Notes: generated by a model from the sequence alone, not told the origin. Shown: positions 17,656 through 27,769, counted from the first letter of the stretch. The stretch is DNA of 64,000 nt from DATFVA01 sp963832355 (GCA_963832355.1 CAWHTX010000019.1:1-64000); one strand, 5' to 3'. Numbers and translations are program-made.

Positions 17656-19878
17656 TTATTTACTTGTGGGGTCTGCTTCCGCAGTCTTTGCTCCGGTCAA
17701 TTTTCCGTTCCGCAGTTCATCACTTAATCTCGTCGCTTTGTACATATTCTTTACTGCTTCCAAAAGTCCTGCTGAATGCACTGCAACCATCCTGTTTTCT
17801 TCAGGCGTATAAATAAAGTTGCCGGGCAGACTCTGAATGTTTCCGTCGAATGCCAATCCAACTATCTCTGCTTTTTCATTTATAACGGGACTTCCGGAAT
17901 TGCCGCCTATTATATCGTTGGTTGCAACAAAGTTAAACGGCGTTTCAAGCTGAAAATCTGCAGGCGGATTAACCCATCTCTGAGGAAGGTTCCATGGATC
18001 TTTTTTTCCGAAGGAGTAATACCTGTCATACAACCCGTAAAAAGTTGTATAAGGAGGAGCAACTGTTCCATTATAGGGAAATCCCTTTACCACTCCGTCG
18101 GATATGCGAAGTGTGAATGTAGCGTCCGGCGGAATTGATGTTCCGTAAACAGCAAATAAGGCTTTTCCCAGCTCCTGGGAATACACGCCTTCTTTATCAA
18201 GAATACTACTCACTTTACTCCTGAGATCCCCACGGGCATCTTCTGTATGCACAATAAAGTAGATAAAGGGATCGTCTGAGTTCAGGATTGCATCGGGACC
18301 TTTATCAATCAGGGCCATAAGTTTTACTGAATCTGTCAGTACCGTATTGGCAAGCATATAATTAACAGCATCTTCTCCCCTTCTGCCGCCGGTTAATTTC
18401 TGAACGAGTGAATTATCTTCACCCAGGTATTGATAGAAAACCTTAACCTGATCCTTAAGCAGATCGCGCTGTTTATCCATATTCAGGCTGTCGGGAATTA
18501 TATCAGCAATCGTGGTATCAAGAGCTCCACCGGTATAATCCTCATCTCTCTGGTCTTCCGGAAGCTTCAGTTCATTTGCAAGATCAACTACATCTCCGGC
18601 AACAAAGAATAATTCAGACGTTGTTAAAGGATTTAACGACAGAGCAAAAAGTTTATTTGAAACATCCCTCAGTTGCTCTCTTGTCCCGGCAATTTTATCC
18701 CAGAGGTCACCGTACTTTGATCTCAGATCCGGATTAGCCATCACAGCAGCTTTAAACTTCTTCTCGAAGTCGCGCTTTTTTTGCATCAGCACAGGGTTGC
18801 GGAGTCCTTCCAGCATTCCCTTATAGGCTTTCTGTGAATTTGAGAACATAAACAGCCTGTTCTGGAGTTCGGTTTTCCGTTCAGGATTATCCTGAATCAT
18901 TTGTTTGTACATATCCACCATATTGTCAAGCATTTCCAGGGTACGCGGATAGGCTATATCCCTCGCGTATTCAAGCTGAGCCACGGTATTAAGCCTGTCG
19001 GTTGAGCCTGGGTTGCCAACTACGAATACAGGTTCTCCGGCCACTGCTCCGCTGTCGCTCCATTTGAAGTAATCGTCTGTTTTAAGAGGATTTCCATTGT
19101 CATCGTACACCCTGAAAAAGGTGCAGTCGAGATCATAACGCGGATAGGTAAAGTTATCCGGGTCTCCTCCGAAGAATCCGAGCTCTGTTTCGGGAGCAAA
19201 TACAAGCCTTACATCATTATATCTTTTATAACCGTATTCCGAATACTTGCCGCCGTTATACAGAGGAGTAATCTGAATTCTTAATCCGGTACTCTCCTTT
19301 TCCCGGGTTTTGATCTCATTAATTACACTATCCTCGATAGCCGTTTTCTCCTCTTCGGTGTGACCTTTATCCATTGCATTCTGAATTTCATCCGTTACAT
19401 CCCTGATCAGTACCAGCTGGTCGACATAAAGTCCGGGAACCGGCCGCTCATCTGCCAGGGTTGCAGCATAAAATCCATCCTTCATCAGGTCTTCACCCTC
19501 TTTGGTAACATCTGCCACGCTTTCCCTGCCGCAGTGATCGTTGGTCATTACAAGTCCGTCTGCCGATACAAACGAGGCAGAACAATAATTTGCAAAACGA
19601 AGGGCTGATTTTCTGACATGATTAAACCATTCCTTCGTCGGTTTGAAATTATATTCTTTCTGAAAGTAGTCGACAGGAGGATATTCGAATGTCCACATCT
19701 TCCCCATATCAAACTTACCTGCTTTTACCGTATCAAGGTTTAACCAAGAATACGCACCTTTTGGGCTGGTACTTTGTCCTGATTCCGTCGCTTGTTGTGA
19801 CGAAGAACATCCCGGTAAAAAGGTAAAAGCCGCTGCGAGTATTAGTAATGTTAAGAATTGTCTGAATATGTTAGTCAT
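17656..19878 (-). CDS. S46 family dipeptidyl-peptidase (DPP7-like) lipoprotein
   Basis: 740 residues, with a lipobox LPGC (Cys24). The S46 catalytic His is in MTNDHCGRES near 114 and the nucleophile Ser in IIGGNSGSPV near 661. A PRYDLDCTFFRVYD segment near 245 supplies the acidic residue of the triad. These enzymes remove dipeptides from peptide N-termini in the periplasm or at the surface. After the Ser, the S1-pocket stretch reads GLAFDGN, with Gly where acidic-specific DPP11 enzymes carry Arg, so a preference for hydrophobic or aliphatic P1 residues is inferred. AGGAATAAAT precedes the start. It is transcribed apart from the zinc-ribbon gene, whose terminator lies between them. Confidence 0.9.
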   Translation of the reverse strand: MTNIFRQFLTLLILAAAFTFLPGCSSSQQATESGQSTSPKGAYSWLNLDTVKAGKFDMGKMWTFEYPPVDYFQKEYNFKPTKEWFNHVRKSALRFANYCSASFVSADGLVMTNDHCGRESVADVTKEGEDLMKDGFYAATLADERPVPGLYVDQLVLIRDVTDEIQNAMDKGHTEEEKTAIEDSVINEIKTREKESTGLRIQITPLYNGGKYSEYGYKRYNDVRLVFAPETELGFFGGDPDNFTYPRYDLDCTFFRVYDDNGNPLKTDDYFKWSDSGAVAGEPVFVVGNPGSTDRLNTVAQLEYARDIAYPRTLEMLDNMVDMYKQMIQDNPERKTELQNRLFMFSNSQKAYKGMLEGLRNPVLMQKKRDFEKKFKAAVMANPDLRSKYGDLWDKIAGTREQLRDVSNKLFALSLNPLTTSELFFVAGDVVDLANELKLPEDQRDEDYTGGALDTTIADIIPDSLNMDKQRDLLKDQVKVFYQYLGEDNSLVQKLTGGRRGEDAVNYMLANTVLTDSVKLMALIDKGPDAILNSDDPFIYFIVHTEDARGDLRSKVSSILDKEGVYSQELGKALFAVYGTSIPPDATFTLRISDGVVKGFPYNGTVAPPYTTFYGLYDRYYSFGKKDPWNLPQRWVNPPADFQLETPFNFVATNDIIGGNSGSPVINEKAEIVGLAFDGNIQSLPGNFIYTPEENRMVAVHSAGLLEAVKNMYKATRLSDELRNGKLTGAKTAEADPTSK

Positions 19879-19965
19879 ATTTATTCCTGAAAAATTTAAA
19901 GGAACATAAATTCAAATTTACCATAATTTGATGCACCAAAGAAGAATCTGAAGCACATCTTTAAA

Positions 19966-20001
19966 TAAAAAAAGGGAAACAGGCATATTACCTGTTTCCC
20001 T
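19966..20001 (-). terminator. Intrinsic terminator of the zinc-ribbon gene
   Basis: AGGGAAACAGG (19973-19983) pairs with CCTGTTTCCCT (19991-20001), and the A-tract at 19966-19973 becomes a U-run on the minus strand. Confidence 0.8.
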
Positions 20002-20060
20002 CAGCTAAAATGATCTGGCAATCACAAATGGATTACCGGTAAAATGGTCGATGAATATGG

Positions 20061-20405
20061 TTAAATATATGAATCCGGCTGATACAGCGGTTCAATTTCC
20101 CATTCATCTTCTACAGTTCCCACGCAGTGCGAACACTTGGGAACATTAAAAACAACCTTCTCCTCGTTGGGATTAGCCCTGACAAAGTTGAGTATCGTCC
20201 GACAGCTGGAGCACTGCACAATGTGCGACGTGGTAGTCTTCTTGCTGCATTCTGGACAAATAAACCCAAGCTCACCTGGAGTTTCTTCAGGGTTAACCAG
20301 AAATATAGCATTACATTTTGAGTGGTTGCATTTGGCGAAGTGCCACTTAACAGTATCCTTTGTATCGATAACTAGCTCCCTAGAATTTTTAATTGGCATA
20401 AACAT
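20061..20405 (-). CDS. Small multi-zinc-ribbon protein
   Basis: 114 residues with a cluster of metal-type Cys pairs: CNHSKC, CPEC, CSSC and CSHC, which could build two zinc ribbons. The N-terminus (KNSRELVIDTKDTVKWHFAK) looks like one more small beta unit. It has its own terminator just downstream. No named family recognised; DNA, RNA or protein binding are all possible. The other strand is also open here, but lacks any motif. The Met at 20399 is an alternative start, and no clear ribosome site distinguishes the two. Confidence 0.65.
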   Translation of the reverse strand: MFMPIKNSRELVIDTKDTVKWHFAKCNHSKCNAIFLVNPEETPGELGFICPECSKKTTTSHIVQCSSCRTILNFVRANPNEEKVVFNVPKCSHCVGTVEDEWEIEPLYQPDSYI

Positions 20406-20584
20406 AAGTAGTATTAAATAAAAAGTCCATTGAAAAAATATTCTCTTACTAAAATCTCTCTCACTTGAATCGTCAGATAAATTTCATAAATTGAGGCATA
20501 TAAAATTAAACGCAGATAGTTAATAAAAAACCTATTTTAAATTCTACGAATTATTTTTCAACTTCCCCTTAATGAGGAGAATAA

Positions 20585-21931
20585 ATGGACAAAATAAATT
20601 CTTTTAAGGCTTATGATATAAGAGGCAAAGTGCCCTCTGAACTGAACCCGGAGCTTGCCTATAATGTTGCTGTAGGTTTTGCCAAACTGACAGACGCAGA
20701 AAATGTGGTGATTGGACATGATATCCGAAAATCCTCAGAGGCCATATCGGATGCGATTAAAAAAGGACTGAATGATCACGGTGTGGATGTGGTTGATATA
20801 GGATTATGCGGTACGGAGATGATATATTATGCAACCCCTGTTTACGAGGCAGACGGCGGTATCATGATTACAGCAAGTCATAATCCCCCCGAATACAACG
20901 GTATGAAGTTCGTCGGAAAGGGATCCGTTCCGATAGGCTATGATTCTGGTCTTAGTGAAATTGAAAAGATGATCCTCAATGATGATCTTCAGATCCATAA
21001 CCTGGAGCCCGGGGACGTTGATCACGATAATGTAATGAGCGGGTTTATAAATCATCTTCAGAAGTTTTATGACGTAAAAAAAATTAAGCCGTTTAAGGTT
21101 GTGGTAAATGCTGGTAATGGCTGTGCGGGACTGGTAATAGACGCCCTGGAACCTGTACTGCCGATAAAAATGATAAAGCTTTTTAATGAGCCTGACTCTG
21201 ATTTTCCTAATGGCGTACCTAATCCCCTTCTGCCGGAAAACAGAAAGCCGACTATAGATGCCGTTGTTGAGGACCATGCCGATCTTGGTGTTGCATGGGA
21301 CGGTGATTTTGACAGGTGTTTCTTCTTTGATGAGAAAGGTAATTTTATTGAGGGATATTACATAGTAGGACTTCTGGCCAAATCTATTCTGAAAAACAAT
21401 CCCGGCGCTAAGATCGTCCACGACCCGCGTCTTGTATGGAACACTATCGAAATTGTTAAGAAGAGCGGTGGAGAACCGGTTGTATCAAAAAGCGGACATG
21501 CTTTCATTAAACAAAAGATGAGAGAAGTCAATGCGATTTACGGCGGAGAAATGTCTGCTCATCATTATTTCCGGGAAAATGCTTATTCAGACAGTGGTAT
21601 GATTCCCTTTCTGCTTGTTATGCAGCTAATGTCGGTAGAAAACAAGCCTCTGTCCACTCTGGTTGAAGAAATGATAGCGGCGTATCCATGTTCGGGAGAG
21701 ATAAACTCAGAGATCGAGAACCCGAAAGCAAAGCTTGACGAGGTTGAAAAGAAATATTCCGATGGTAGGATTGATCATCTCGACGGACTAAGCGTTGAGT
21801 ACGACAACTGGAGATTCAACCTCAGGATGTCGAACACCGAACCAATAATAAGACTTAACGTCGAAAGCCGCGGCGATAAACAGCTTATGGAAGAAAAGAC
21901 AGAGGAGCTGCTCAAAATTATCAGGGAATAA
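20585..21931 (+). CDS. manB: Phosphomannomutase/phosphoglucomutase
   Basis: 448 residues of the alpha-D-phosphohexomutase family. The phosphoserine loop TASHNPPEYNG is near 95-105, the metal-binding DGDFDRCFF loop near 238, the sugar-binding GGEMSAHHYF loop near 319, and the C-terminal phosphate-binding RMSNTEPIIRLN near 417. It interconverts hexose 6- and 1-phosphates for nucleotide-sugar and polysaccharide synthesis. GAGGAG lies seven bases before the ATG. It is convergent with the DUF2911 gene, 13 bases away. Confidence 0.92.
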   Translation: MDKINSFKAYDIRGKVPSELNPELAYNVAVGFAKLTDAENVVIGHDIRKSSEAISDAIKKGLNDHGVDVVDIGLCGTEMIYYATPVYEADGGIMITASHNPPEYNGMKFVGKGSVPIGYDSGLSEIEKMILNDDLQIHNLEPGDVDHDNVMSGFINHLQKFYDVKKIKPFKVVVNAGNGCAGLVIDALEPVLPIKMIKLFNEPDSDFPNGVPNPLLPENRKPTIDAVVEDHADLGVAWDGDFDRCFFFDEKGNFIEGYYIVGLLAKSILKNNPGAKIVHDPRLVWNTIEIVKKSGGEPVVSKSGHAFIKQKMREVNAIYGGEMSAHHYFRENAYSDSGMIPFLLVMQLMSVENKPLSTLVEEMIAAYPCSGEINSEIENPKAKLDEVEKKYSDGRIDHLDGLSVEYDNWRFNLRMSNTEPIIRLNVESRGDKQLMEEKTEELLKIIRE

Positions 21932-21944
21932 AGACTGGATCAGC

Positions 21945-22496
21945 CTAAATCTTTACTTCGAGCTTGAACGGGATTTTCAGTTTTTCCCATTGAAGACTGA
22001 CGACAGCAGTAGAATCACTTGTCTTTGTAATCTCGTATCTGAGCCACTCTGTGAAATTGCTTTTCTCGGGTTTTACATTTATCCGAAGTGCATCTTCTGC
22101 TTCGTTGTATTCAAAGGCACCCCACTGATCGGCCACCTTGTTGAATATCAGCGTCCATTCACTTTTACCCGGGATAGCAAAAAATCCGTATGAGCCTTTG
22201 GAAAGTTTCTTTCCGTTAACGGTTACATCAGTACTGAATGTTATTTTTGTGGCTTCGTTTGCACCTGCACGCCATACTTTATCATAAGGCACCAAACCTC
22301 CCCATATCTTTCTTCCCTTTACACCGGGTCTGCTGTAAGAGATGGTAACATCGGTAAAACCGACCGTCTGGCTGACAGAAGCTTTGGGACTAATTCTTAC
22401 TTTATCTTCTTTCTGCTGTGAATACGTATTGGATAAAAGCGCCGAAATGATCATTGCTGTGATTAGGTAAGCGGATAAACGCATCATTGAAAACAT
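21945..22496 (-). CDS. DUF2911 domain secreted protein
   Basis: 183 residues. A signal peptide ends near NTYSQQ. The mature part has the DUF2911 pattern: SVSQTVGFTDVTISYSRPGV, GRKIWGGLVPYDKVWRAGAN, SKGSYGFFAIPG, WTLIFNKVADQWGAF. The function of this family is unknown; it is common in Bacteroidota and expected in the periplasm. The start follows AGGAGT by six bases. Confidence 0.85.
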   Translation of the reverse strand: MFSMMRLSAYLITAMIISALLSNTYSQQKEDKVRISPKASVSQTVGFTDVTISYSRPGVKGRKIWGGLVPYDKVWRAGANEATKITFSTDVTVNGKKLSKGSYGFFAIPGKSEWTLIFNKVADQWGAFEYNEAEDALRINVKPEKSNFTEWLRYEITKTSDSTAVVSLQWEKLKIPFKLEVKI

Positions 22497-22578
22497 TTGG
22501 TGACTCCTGGTGTTCTTTTATAAAAGGCATAATGTTTATCTTAATTTATAAAAATGCCGGTATTTCCCCAATAGCAGT

Positions 22579-23709
22579 TCAGACTAAAAATTTAAGACCT
22601 TCTATAAGTCTCCCTATATCTTCGGTATTATTATAAAAATGCGGCGAAATACGCAGAATTCCTTCCCTTACAGCTGCTTCTATTTTCTTTTCCTGCAGTA
22701 CTTCAAGTATGGAATTTGCTTCTTTGTGCCGAAATGATACGATTCCTGATATATATTTTCCATCGGAAACAGACAGGAGTGGTTCTATTCCGATTCGCTC
22801 GAGTTCGGCAATAAGCTGTTTCGAGTTAGCTAATACATTTTCTTCCACTTTATCTGTTCCGAAATCCCTGAATAATCCAAGTGAAGCATTCAGTGCATAA
22901 ATTCCTGCTGAATTCAGAGATCCGGGCTGAAATCTCTCTGCAGAATCTTTCAAAGAGAGGTTGTAATCCAGAAGGTTCCATCCGTCTTCTACTCCAAGCC
23001 ATCCCACGTAAACAGGATCAATTTTCTGCTGCAGGTGCTCTGAGACGTATATAAACGAAAGTCCTTGTAAAGCCAGCATCCATTTCTGCGTACCGCAGGA
23101 TATAAAGTCAACTTTACATTCCTGCACATCCAGCCGAAATGCGCCCATGCCCTGAATTGCGTCAACACTCAATATTATTCCCAATCGTTTACATTCGGTA
23201 CCAAGCTTTTTCAGATCAATCCTGTATCCTGAAAGAAACTGAACCATACTTACAGATACCAGTCGGGTCTTCTTAGTAAATGCTTCAATTATATCCTCGG
23301 CGCTGACAATCCCTTCATGAGATTTCACAATAATGATTTTAACCCCCTTTTTTTCGAGGTTCATAAAAGGATAAACATTTGCCGGGAATTCAAGATCATT
23401 AAGTATTATTTCGTCCCCCTTTTCCCAATGCAGTCCCTGGGCAAGCAGATTAAGACCATTTGTCGTATTGTCCATAAAGGCTATTCTGCCGCTTTCTGTA
23501 TTCATATACGAAGCGAGAATATCCTTCGTCTCTTCGGTTACCTTCGCGAATCCGGGATAGTCATCAATCTTAACCTCACTCCTTGTTCTGAAGTACTCAT
23601 TCATCCGGTCGAGCAGGCGTAAAGAGAATGGTCCCGTTGCAGCATGGTTTAAATAGGTTATTCCCTTATCTATGTGGGGAAACAGTTTTCTAACATCTTT
23701 TTTTGTCAT
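22579..23709 (-). CDS. Class V aminotransferase (cysteine desulfurase-like PLP enzyme)
   Basis: 376 residues from the Met at 23709, which fits the family N-terminus (RKLFPHIDKGITYLNHAATG); an upstream Met at 23742 would add eleven residues. The PLP-enzyme core is clear: MDNTTNGLNLLAQGL, the VSMVQFLSGYRIDL segment, SVDAIQGMGAF with the cofactor Asp, and the Schiff-base Lys in SCGTQKWML near 211. It could be a cysteine desulfurase, an isopenicillin-N-epimerase-like enzyme or a kynureninase-like enzyme; no SufU/IscU partner is nearby, so the substrate is unknown. It is divergent from the Lon-like protease gene. Confidence 0.8.
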   Translation of the reverse strand: MTKKDVRKLFPHIDKGITYLNHAATGPFSLRLLDRMNEYFRTRSEVKIDDYPGFAKVTEETKDILASYMNTESGRIAFMDNTTNGLNLLAQGLHWEKGDEIILNDLEFPANVYPFMNLEKKGVKIIIVKSHEGIVSAEDIIEAFTKKTRLVSVSMVQFLSGYRIDLKKLGTECKRLGIILSVDAIQGMGAFRLDVQECKVDFISCGTQKWMLALQGLSFIYVSEHLQQKIDPVYVGWLGVEDGWNLLDYNLSLKDSAERFQPGSLNSAGIYALNASLGLFRDFGTDKVEENVLANSKQLIAELERIGIEPLLSVSDGKYISGIVSFRHKEANSILEVLQEKKIEAAVREGILRISPHFYNNTEDIGRLIEGLKFLV

Positions 23710-23790
23710 AAAATTTATTTTTTTATGTGCCAATAATAACAATTATTATTGTTTAATATTAAACAGTAATCACTTAAAAGATCTATTTCT

Positions 23791-23819
23791 TTGAAATTAA
23801 AACCAATAATATTTAGATT
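23791..23819 (+). promoter_or_regulatory. Candidate sigma70-type promoter of the Lon-like protease gene
   Basis: TTGAAA (23791-23796), 17-base spacer, TAGATT (23814-23819), about 55 bases before the ATG. It matches the spacing seen at other candidate promoters in this window. Confidence 0.45.
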
Positions 23820-23873
23820 TTTAACTCAGGTTTTTAAGAATATTAAAATTCTCATCGAAAGCAGGTATAAAAT

Positions 23874-26336
23874 ATGGCACACCCCAAACCAACAAAACAC
23901 AAGGAGTTAAAACCGGAAGATTTACGATGGAATTGCGATCCCGATATTTTTGAGTTTGATTCAACAAGCGACCTTGAGCCTATGGAAGGAATAATAGGCC
24001 AGGAAAGAGCATTGAAAGCAATAAGACTGGGTGTAGATTTACGCGCTCCCGGTTATAATATTTTTATTGCAGGACTCTCCGGGTCAGGCAAGGCCACTAC
24101 CGTAAAAAAGATGCTGGAAAAAATCAGTTCCAACTGTCCTCCTCTCTGCGACTATGCTTTTGTTAATAACTTTAAGAATCCCGACTCACCTATCCTTTTA
24201 ACTTTTGCTATTGGGAAGGCAAAGCAGTTCAAACAGGACCTTGCTTCCGCAATAGGGATTCTGAAGAACAGGATACCCCAGACGCTGGATAGTGATATGT
24301 TTACAGAAAGAAGGAAACAGCTGGTTCAGGAATATAATGAGCAGGAACAGAAACTGATGAATGAATTTGACCAGAAGCTGAAGGAGGATAATTTTACACT
24401 TGTACAGGTAAAGGTAGACGGAGGAGGAGCGAGACCGGACATTTACCCGTTAATTGACGAAAAACCTGTACCTATCTATCAACTGGACGAAAAGATAAAA
24501 GACGGCAGTCTGACTAAAACCGATGCAAAAGAAATAATAAATAAGTATAACGAACTTCAGCAGGATCTGAAGGTTATCTTCAAAGAGGGATTGAAGATCA
24601 GTCAGAATTTTGAAAAAAAGATGCTCGACATTGAGAAGGCGGCTGTTGAAATGGTGGTTAAGAGTGTAATGGATAATATTCGTGATAGGTATGATGATGC
24701 TAAGGTGATCAATTTTATTGATCAGGTTGAGAACAACATAATGGAGAATGTGCAGGTATTTAAAGGCGTGAAGCCGGAGGGGCAGATGACCCCGGAAGGA
24801 TTTGAGATCGACTATTTTAAGGAATATGATGTTAATATCATTCTTGATAATAGTGAGACAAAGGATTGTCCCGTTATTATTGAAACTTCACCAAATTTTA
24901 TCAACCTGTTCGGCACAATAGAAAAGGTTAGTGACGGCAGGGGCGGCTGGTACAGCGATTTTACGAAAATTAAAGCAGGTTCCATCCTGAAAGCAAACGG
25001 AGGATACCTTGTGCTGAACGTACTGCACCTTTTTGAGGAGCCTGGAGTATGGCGTACGCTTAAAAGAGTGTTAACGTATAATAAGCTGGAAATCCAGGAA
25101 TCACCTTCTGTATTCCAGTTTACTTCTTCTATACTTAAGCCTGAATCGATAGATATTGATACAAAAATAATACTGCTGGGAAGTGACTGGATCTATTCAT
25201 TACTTGCAGAACGCGAGTATGATTTTAAGAAAATGTTTAAAGTTAAAGCCGATTTTGATTATGAGATAAAAAGATCGGAGAAGGTGATAGTGGAGTATGC
25301 CCAGGTAATAAAGAAACTTATTAAAGAAGAAGGACTTTGCGAGTTCGATAAATCGGCAATCTCAAAACTTATTGAAATTAGTGCAAGGTTCGCGGGACAA
25401 AAGAATAAGCTGACCACAAGGTTTTCCAAAATTGCAGATATTGCCAGGGAAGCTAATTTCTGGGCTCTTGATGACGGCTTTAATGTGATTAGTGAGGCTC
25501 ATGTTAAGAAGGCTTTTGAACTGGGTAAGGAAAGACATGGACTGCTTGAATCTAAGATCGATGATATGCTTCAGGATCAGATGATACTGCTTGATACTGA
25601 AGGCGAACGGATCGGACAGATAAACGGACTGGCAGTTTATACTACCGATTATTATTCGTTTGGCCGCCCGACAAGAATTACTGCAACGGTTTCTCTCGGC
25701 AGCGGCAGCATAATTAACGTTGAGCGTGAAGCGGGTATGAGTGGAAGACATTATAATAAGGGTGTATTAATTATATCAGGTTATTTCAGAGAAACTTTCG
25801 GCCAGGATATGCCCCTGTCCTTCAATGCTAATCTTGTGTTTGAACAGTCATATGGAACCGTCGACGGTGACAGTGCATCCTGTGCAGAGATCTTCGCTCT
25901 TCTTTCTACACTTGCTGCTCTTCCTATCAGACAGTACCTGGCAGTAACAGGCTCTCTTAACCAGAAGGGAGATGTTCAGCCTATAGGTGGTGTTAATGAA
26001 AAGATTGAAGGATTTTACGATCTGTGTAAGGCAAGAGGCTTTACAAAGAAGCAGGGCGTGGTTATTCCTGTTCAGAATGTAAAGGAATTGATGCTGAAGG
26101 ACGAAGTAGTTGAGTCGGTTAAGAAAGGAGAATTCCATATCTATCCTATATCTAAAGTTGAGGAAGGTATCGAGCTGATTACGGGAGTAAGGGCCGGGAA
26201 GAAAACTGCAAAGGGTTACCCTGCAGGTACCGTGTTCGACCTGGTTGAGAAGAAGATAAAATATCTTTATTCGAGATCGCGATCCCTTAGACCCGATGAG
26301 GAGAAAAAACGGGGAACCCGCAGGAAAAGGAAATGA
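23874..26336 (+). CDS. Lon-like ATP-dependent protease (LonC/YcbZ type)
   Basis: 820 residues. The N-terminal AAA+ region has an unusual Walker A, GLSGSGKATT near 67-76, followed by a long insertion rich in charged helices (about 115-260) and a Walker B-like region. The C-terminal Lon protease domain has catalytic Ser in DGDSASCAEIF near 664 and Lys in GGVNEKIEGFYDLC near 709, the Lon Ser-Lys dyad. This matches the Lon-related COG1067 group rather than classic Lon, lacking the LonA N-terminal domain. Probably cytoplasmic protein quality control. The stop overlaps the pyk ATG (ATGA). Confidence 0.88.
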   Translation: MAHPKPTKHKELKPEDLRWNCDPDIFEFDSTSDLEPMEGIIGQERALKAIRLGVDLRAPGYNIFIAGLSGSGKATTVKKMLEKISSNCPPLCDYAFVNNFKNPDSPILLTFAIGKAKQFKQDLASAIGILKNRIPQTLDSDMFTERRKQLVQEYNEQEQKLMNEFDQKLKEDNFTLVQVKVDGGGARPDIYPLIDEKPVPIYQLDEKIKDGSLTKTDAKEIINKYNELQQDLKVIFKEGLKISQNFEKKMLDIEKAAVEMVVKSVMDNIRDRYDDAKVINFIDQVENNIMENVQVFKGVKPEGQMTPEGFEIDYFKEYDVNIILDNSETKDCPVIIETSPNFINLFGTIEKVSDGRGGWYSDFTKIKAGSILKANGGYLVLNVLHLFEEPGVWRTLKRVLTYNKLEIQESPSVFQFTSSILKPESIDIDTKIILLGSDWIYSLLAEREYDFKKMFKVKADFDYEIKRSEKVIVEYAQVIKKLIKEEGLCEFDKSAISKLIEISARFAGQKNKLTTRFSKIADIAREANFWALDDGFNVISEAHVKKAFELGKERHGLLESKIDDMLQDQMILLDTEGERIGQINGLAVYTTDYYSFGRPTRITATVSLGSGSIINVEREAGMSGRHYNKGVLIISGYFRETFGQDMPLSFNANLVFEQSYGTVDGDSASCAEIFALLSTLAALPIRQYLAVTGSLNQKGDVQPIGGVNEKIEGFYDLCKARGFTKKQGVVIPVQNVKELMLKDEVVESVKKGEFHIYPISKVEEGIELITGVRAGKKTAKGYPAGTVFDLVEKKIKYLYSRSRSLRPDEEKKRGTRRKRK

Positions 26337-27769
26337 AGTCAAGCTTAAATGAAGTCTTTGCAAAGACAAAAATCCTCTGCACGCTGGGTCCTGCAACGGA
26401 TTCAGCAGAAATGATAAGTAAGCTTGTACTGGCGGGAGTAGACGGAGTGAGATTGAATTTCTCTCATGGTAACTATGAATTTTTTGAAAAGCTTCTTAAT
26501 AATATTCACGAATCCTGCACCGTAGAAAAGATTCCTCTCGCTGTGCTTGTTGATCTTCAGGGACCCAAAATAAGGGTTGGTGAGTTATCTGAACCTGAAA
26601 TAGAACTAACTTCAGGAAACGATATAGAGATAACCATACGGGATGTTGTAGGAACGGAAAAACTCATCTCAACTTCCTATAAGGAATTGGTCAGCGATGC
26701 TGTTGTGGGCGACCCGGTACTTATTGATGATGGACTTATACGTCTGAGGATCGCTGCCATGACTGAAGATTCAGTGATCTGTAAAATAGAGAACGGCGGA
26801 ACTTTGAAACCAAAGAAGGGAATGAACCTTCCGGGAATGAAGTTATCCACCCCCAGCATTACCGAAAAGGATTTCAGGGATCTTGAGTTCATACTTAAAC
26901 ACAGAATCGATTATATCGCACTCTCTTTTGTAAGAAAGCCGGAAGATATAACTATCCTTAAATCATGGCTTAAGGAAAGGAATTCTGAAATACCTGTAAT
27001 TGCGAAGATAGAAAAACGGGAAGCTGTCGACCGGTTCGATGAAATTCTTGAAGAAGCTGATGGAATTATGGTCGCGCGTGGTGATCTCGGTGTTGAACTT
27101 CCTGCCTCTGAAGTCCCGGTAATCCAGAAAGAGATCATCCGTAAATGCAATGCCGTCGGAAAGCTTGTAATTACCGCAACCCAGATGCTGGATTCCATGA
27201 TCCACAATCCTGTTCCAACCAGGGCCGAGGCCTCGGATGTTGCAAATGCTGTATGGGACGGCACCGATGTGGTTATGCTTAGCGGCGAAACAGCAGTGGG
27301 TAAATATCCTGTCAGAACCGTAAGTACTATGAATGATATTATCATGAACGCTGAGAAACATTTATTCAATCATATAGTAAAATTTAAAATACCGGAAAAG
27401 GTTGAAGAAAATCTGTTTGATTCGGTTGGGAAGGCGGTTGTGTCAATCAGCCGGCAGATAAATGCTTCAGCCATTGCCGCATTTACTTTTCAGGGAAGAA
27501 CTGCTGTCAATCTTTCGAAATTTCGTCCTGATGCAAAGATTATCGCTTTTTCCAATAGTTTTGAAACAATGAATGAACTTTGCCTGAGATGGGGAGTAAT
27601 CCCTGTTCATATGGATGAGATCGATAAAGAGCATATTGCGGTGGATAAAGCGAAGAAGGTAATTATTGAAGATGGTTATGTTAAAGAGGGAGACGTAGTT
27701 ATTTTTGCTGCAGGGGCACCCTATTCTGAAAAAAGCAGGGCAAACTGGCTAAGGTTCGAGATAATTTAG
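26333..27769 (+). CDS. pyk: Pyruvate kinase
   Basis: 478 residues. It shows KTKILCTLGPATDS at the N-terminus, VRLNFSHG near 36, the signature around KIEKREAVDRFDEI near 224 with the catalytic Lys, MVARGDLGVELP, and TATQMLDSMIHNPVPTRAE. It converts phosphoenolpyruvate and ADP to pyruvate and ATP. The C-terminal domain is complete. Overlap with the Lon-like protease gene by four bases (ATGA) suggests coupled translation, an unusual pairing. Confidence 0.95.
   Translation: MKSSLNEVFAKTKILCTLGPATDSAEMISKLVLAGVDGVRLNFSHGNYEFFEKLLNNIHESCTVEKIPLAVLVDLQGPKIRVGELSEPEIELTSGNDIEITIRDVVGTEKLISTSYKELVSDAVVGDPVLIDDGLIRLRIAAMTEDSVICKIENGGTLKPKKGMNLPGMKLSTPSITEKDFRDLEFILKHRIDYIALSFVRKPEDITILKSWLKERNSEIPVIAKIEKREAVDRFDEILEEADGIMVARGDLGVELPASEVPVIQKEIIRKCNAVGKLVITATQMLDSMIHNPVPTRAEASDVANAVWDGTDVVMLSGETAVGKYPVRTVSTMNDIIMNAEKHLFNHIVKFKIPEKVEENLFDSVGKAVVSISRQINASAIAAFTFQGRTAVNLSKFRPDAKIIAFSNSFETMNELCLRWGVIPVHMDEIDKEHIAVDKAKKVIIEDGYVKEGDVVIFAAGAPYSEKSRANWLRFEII

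Noticed and set aside
20137..20421. 94-codon plus-strand frame over the zinc-ribbon gene
   Set aside because: The minus-strand frame has ordered Cys pairs and a matching terminator; the plus frame has no motif.
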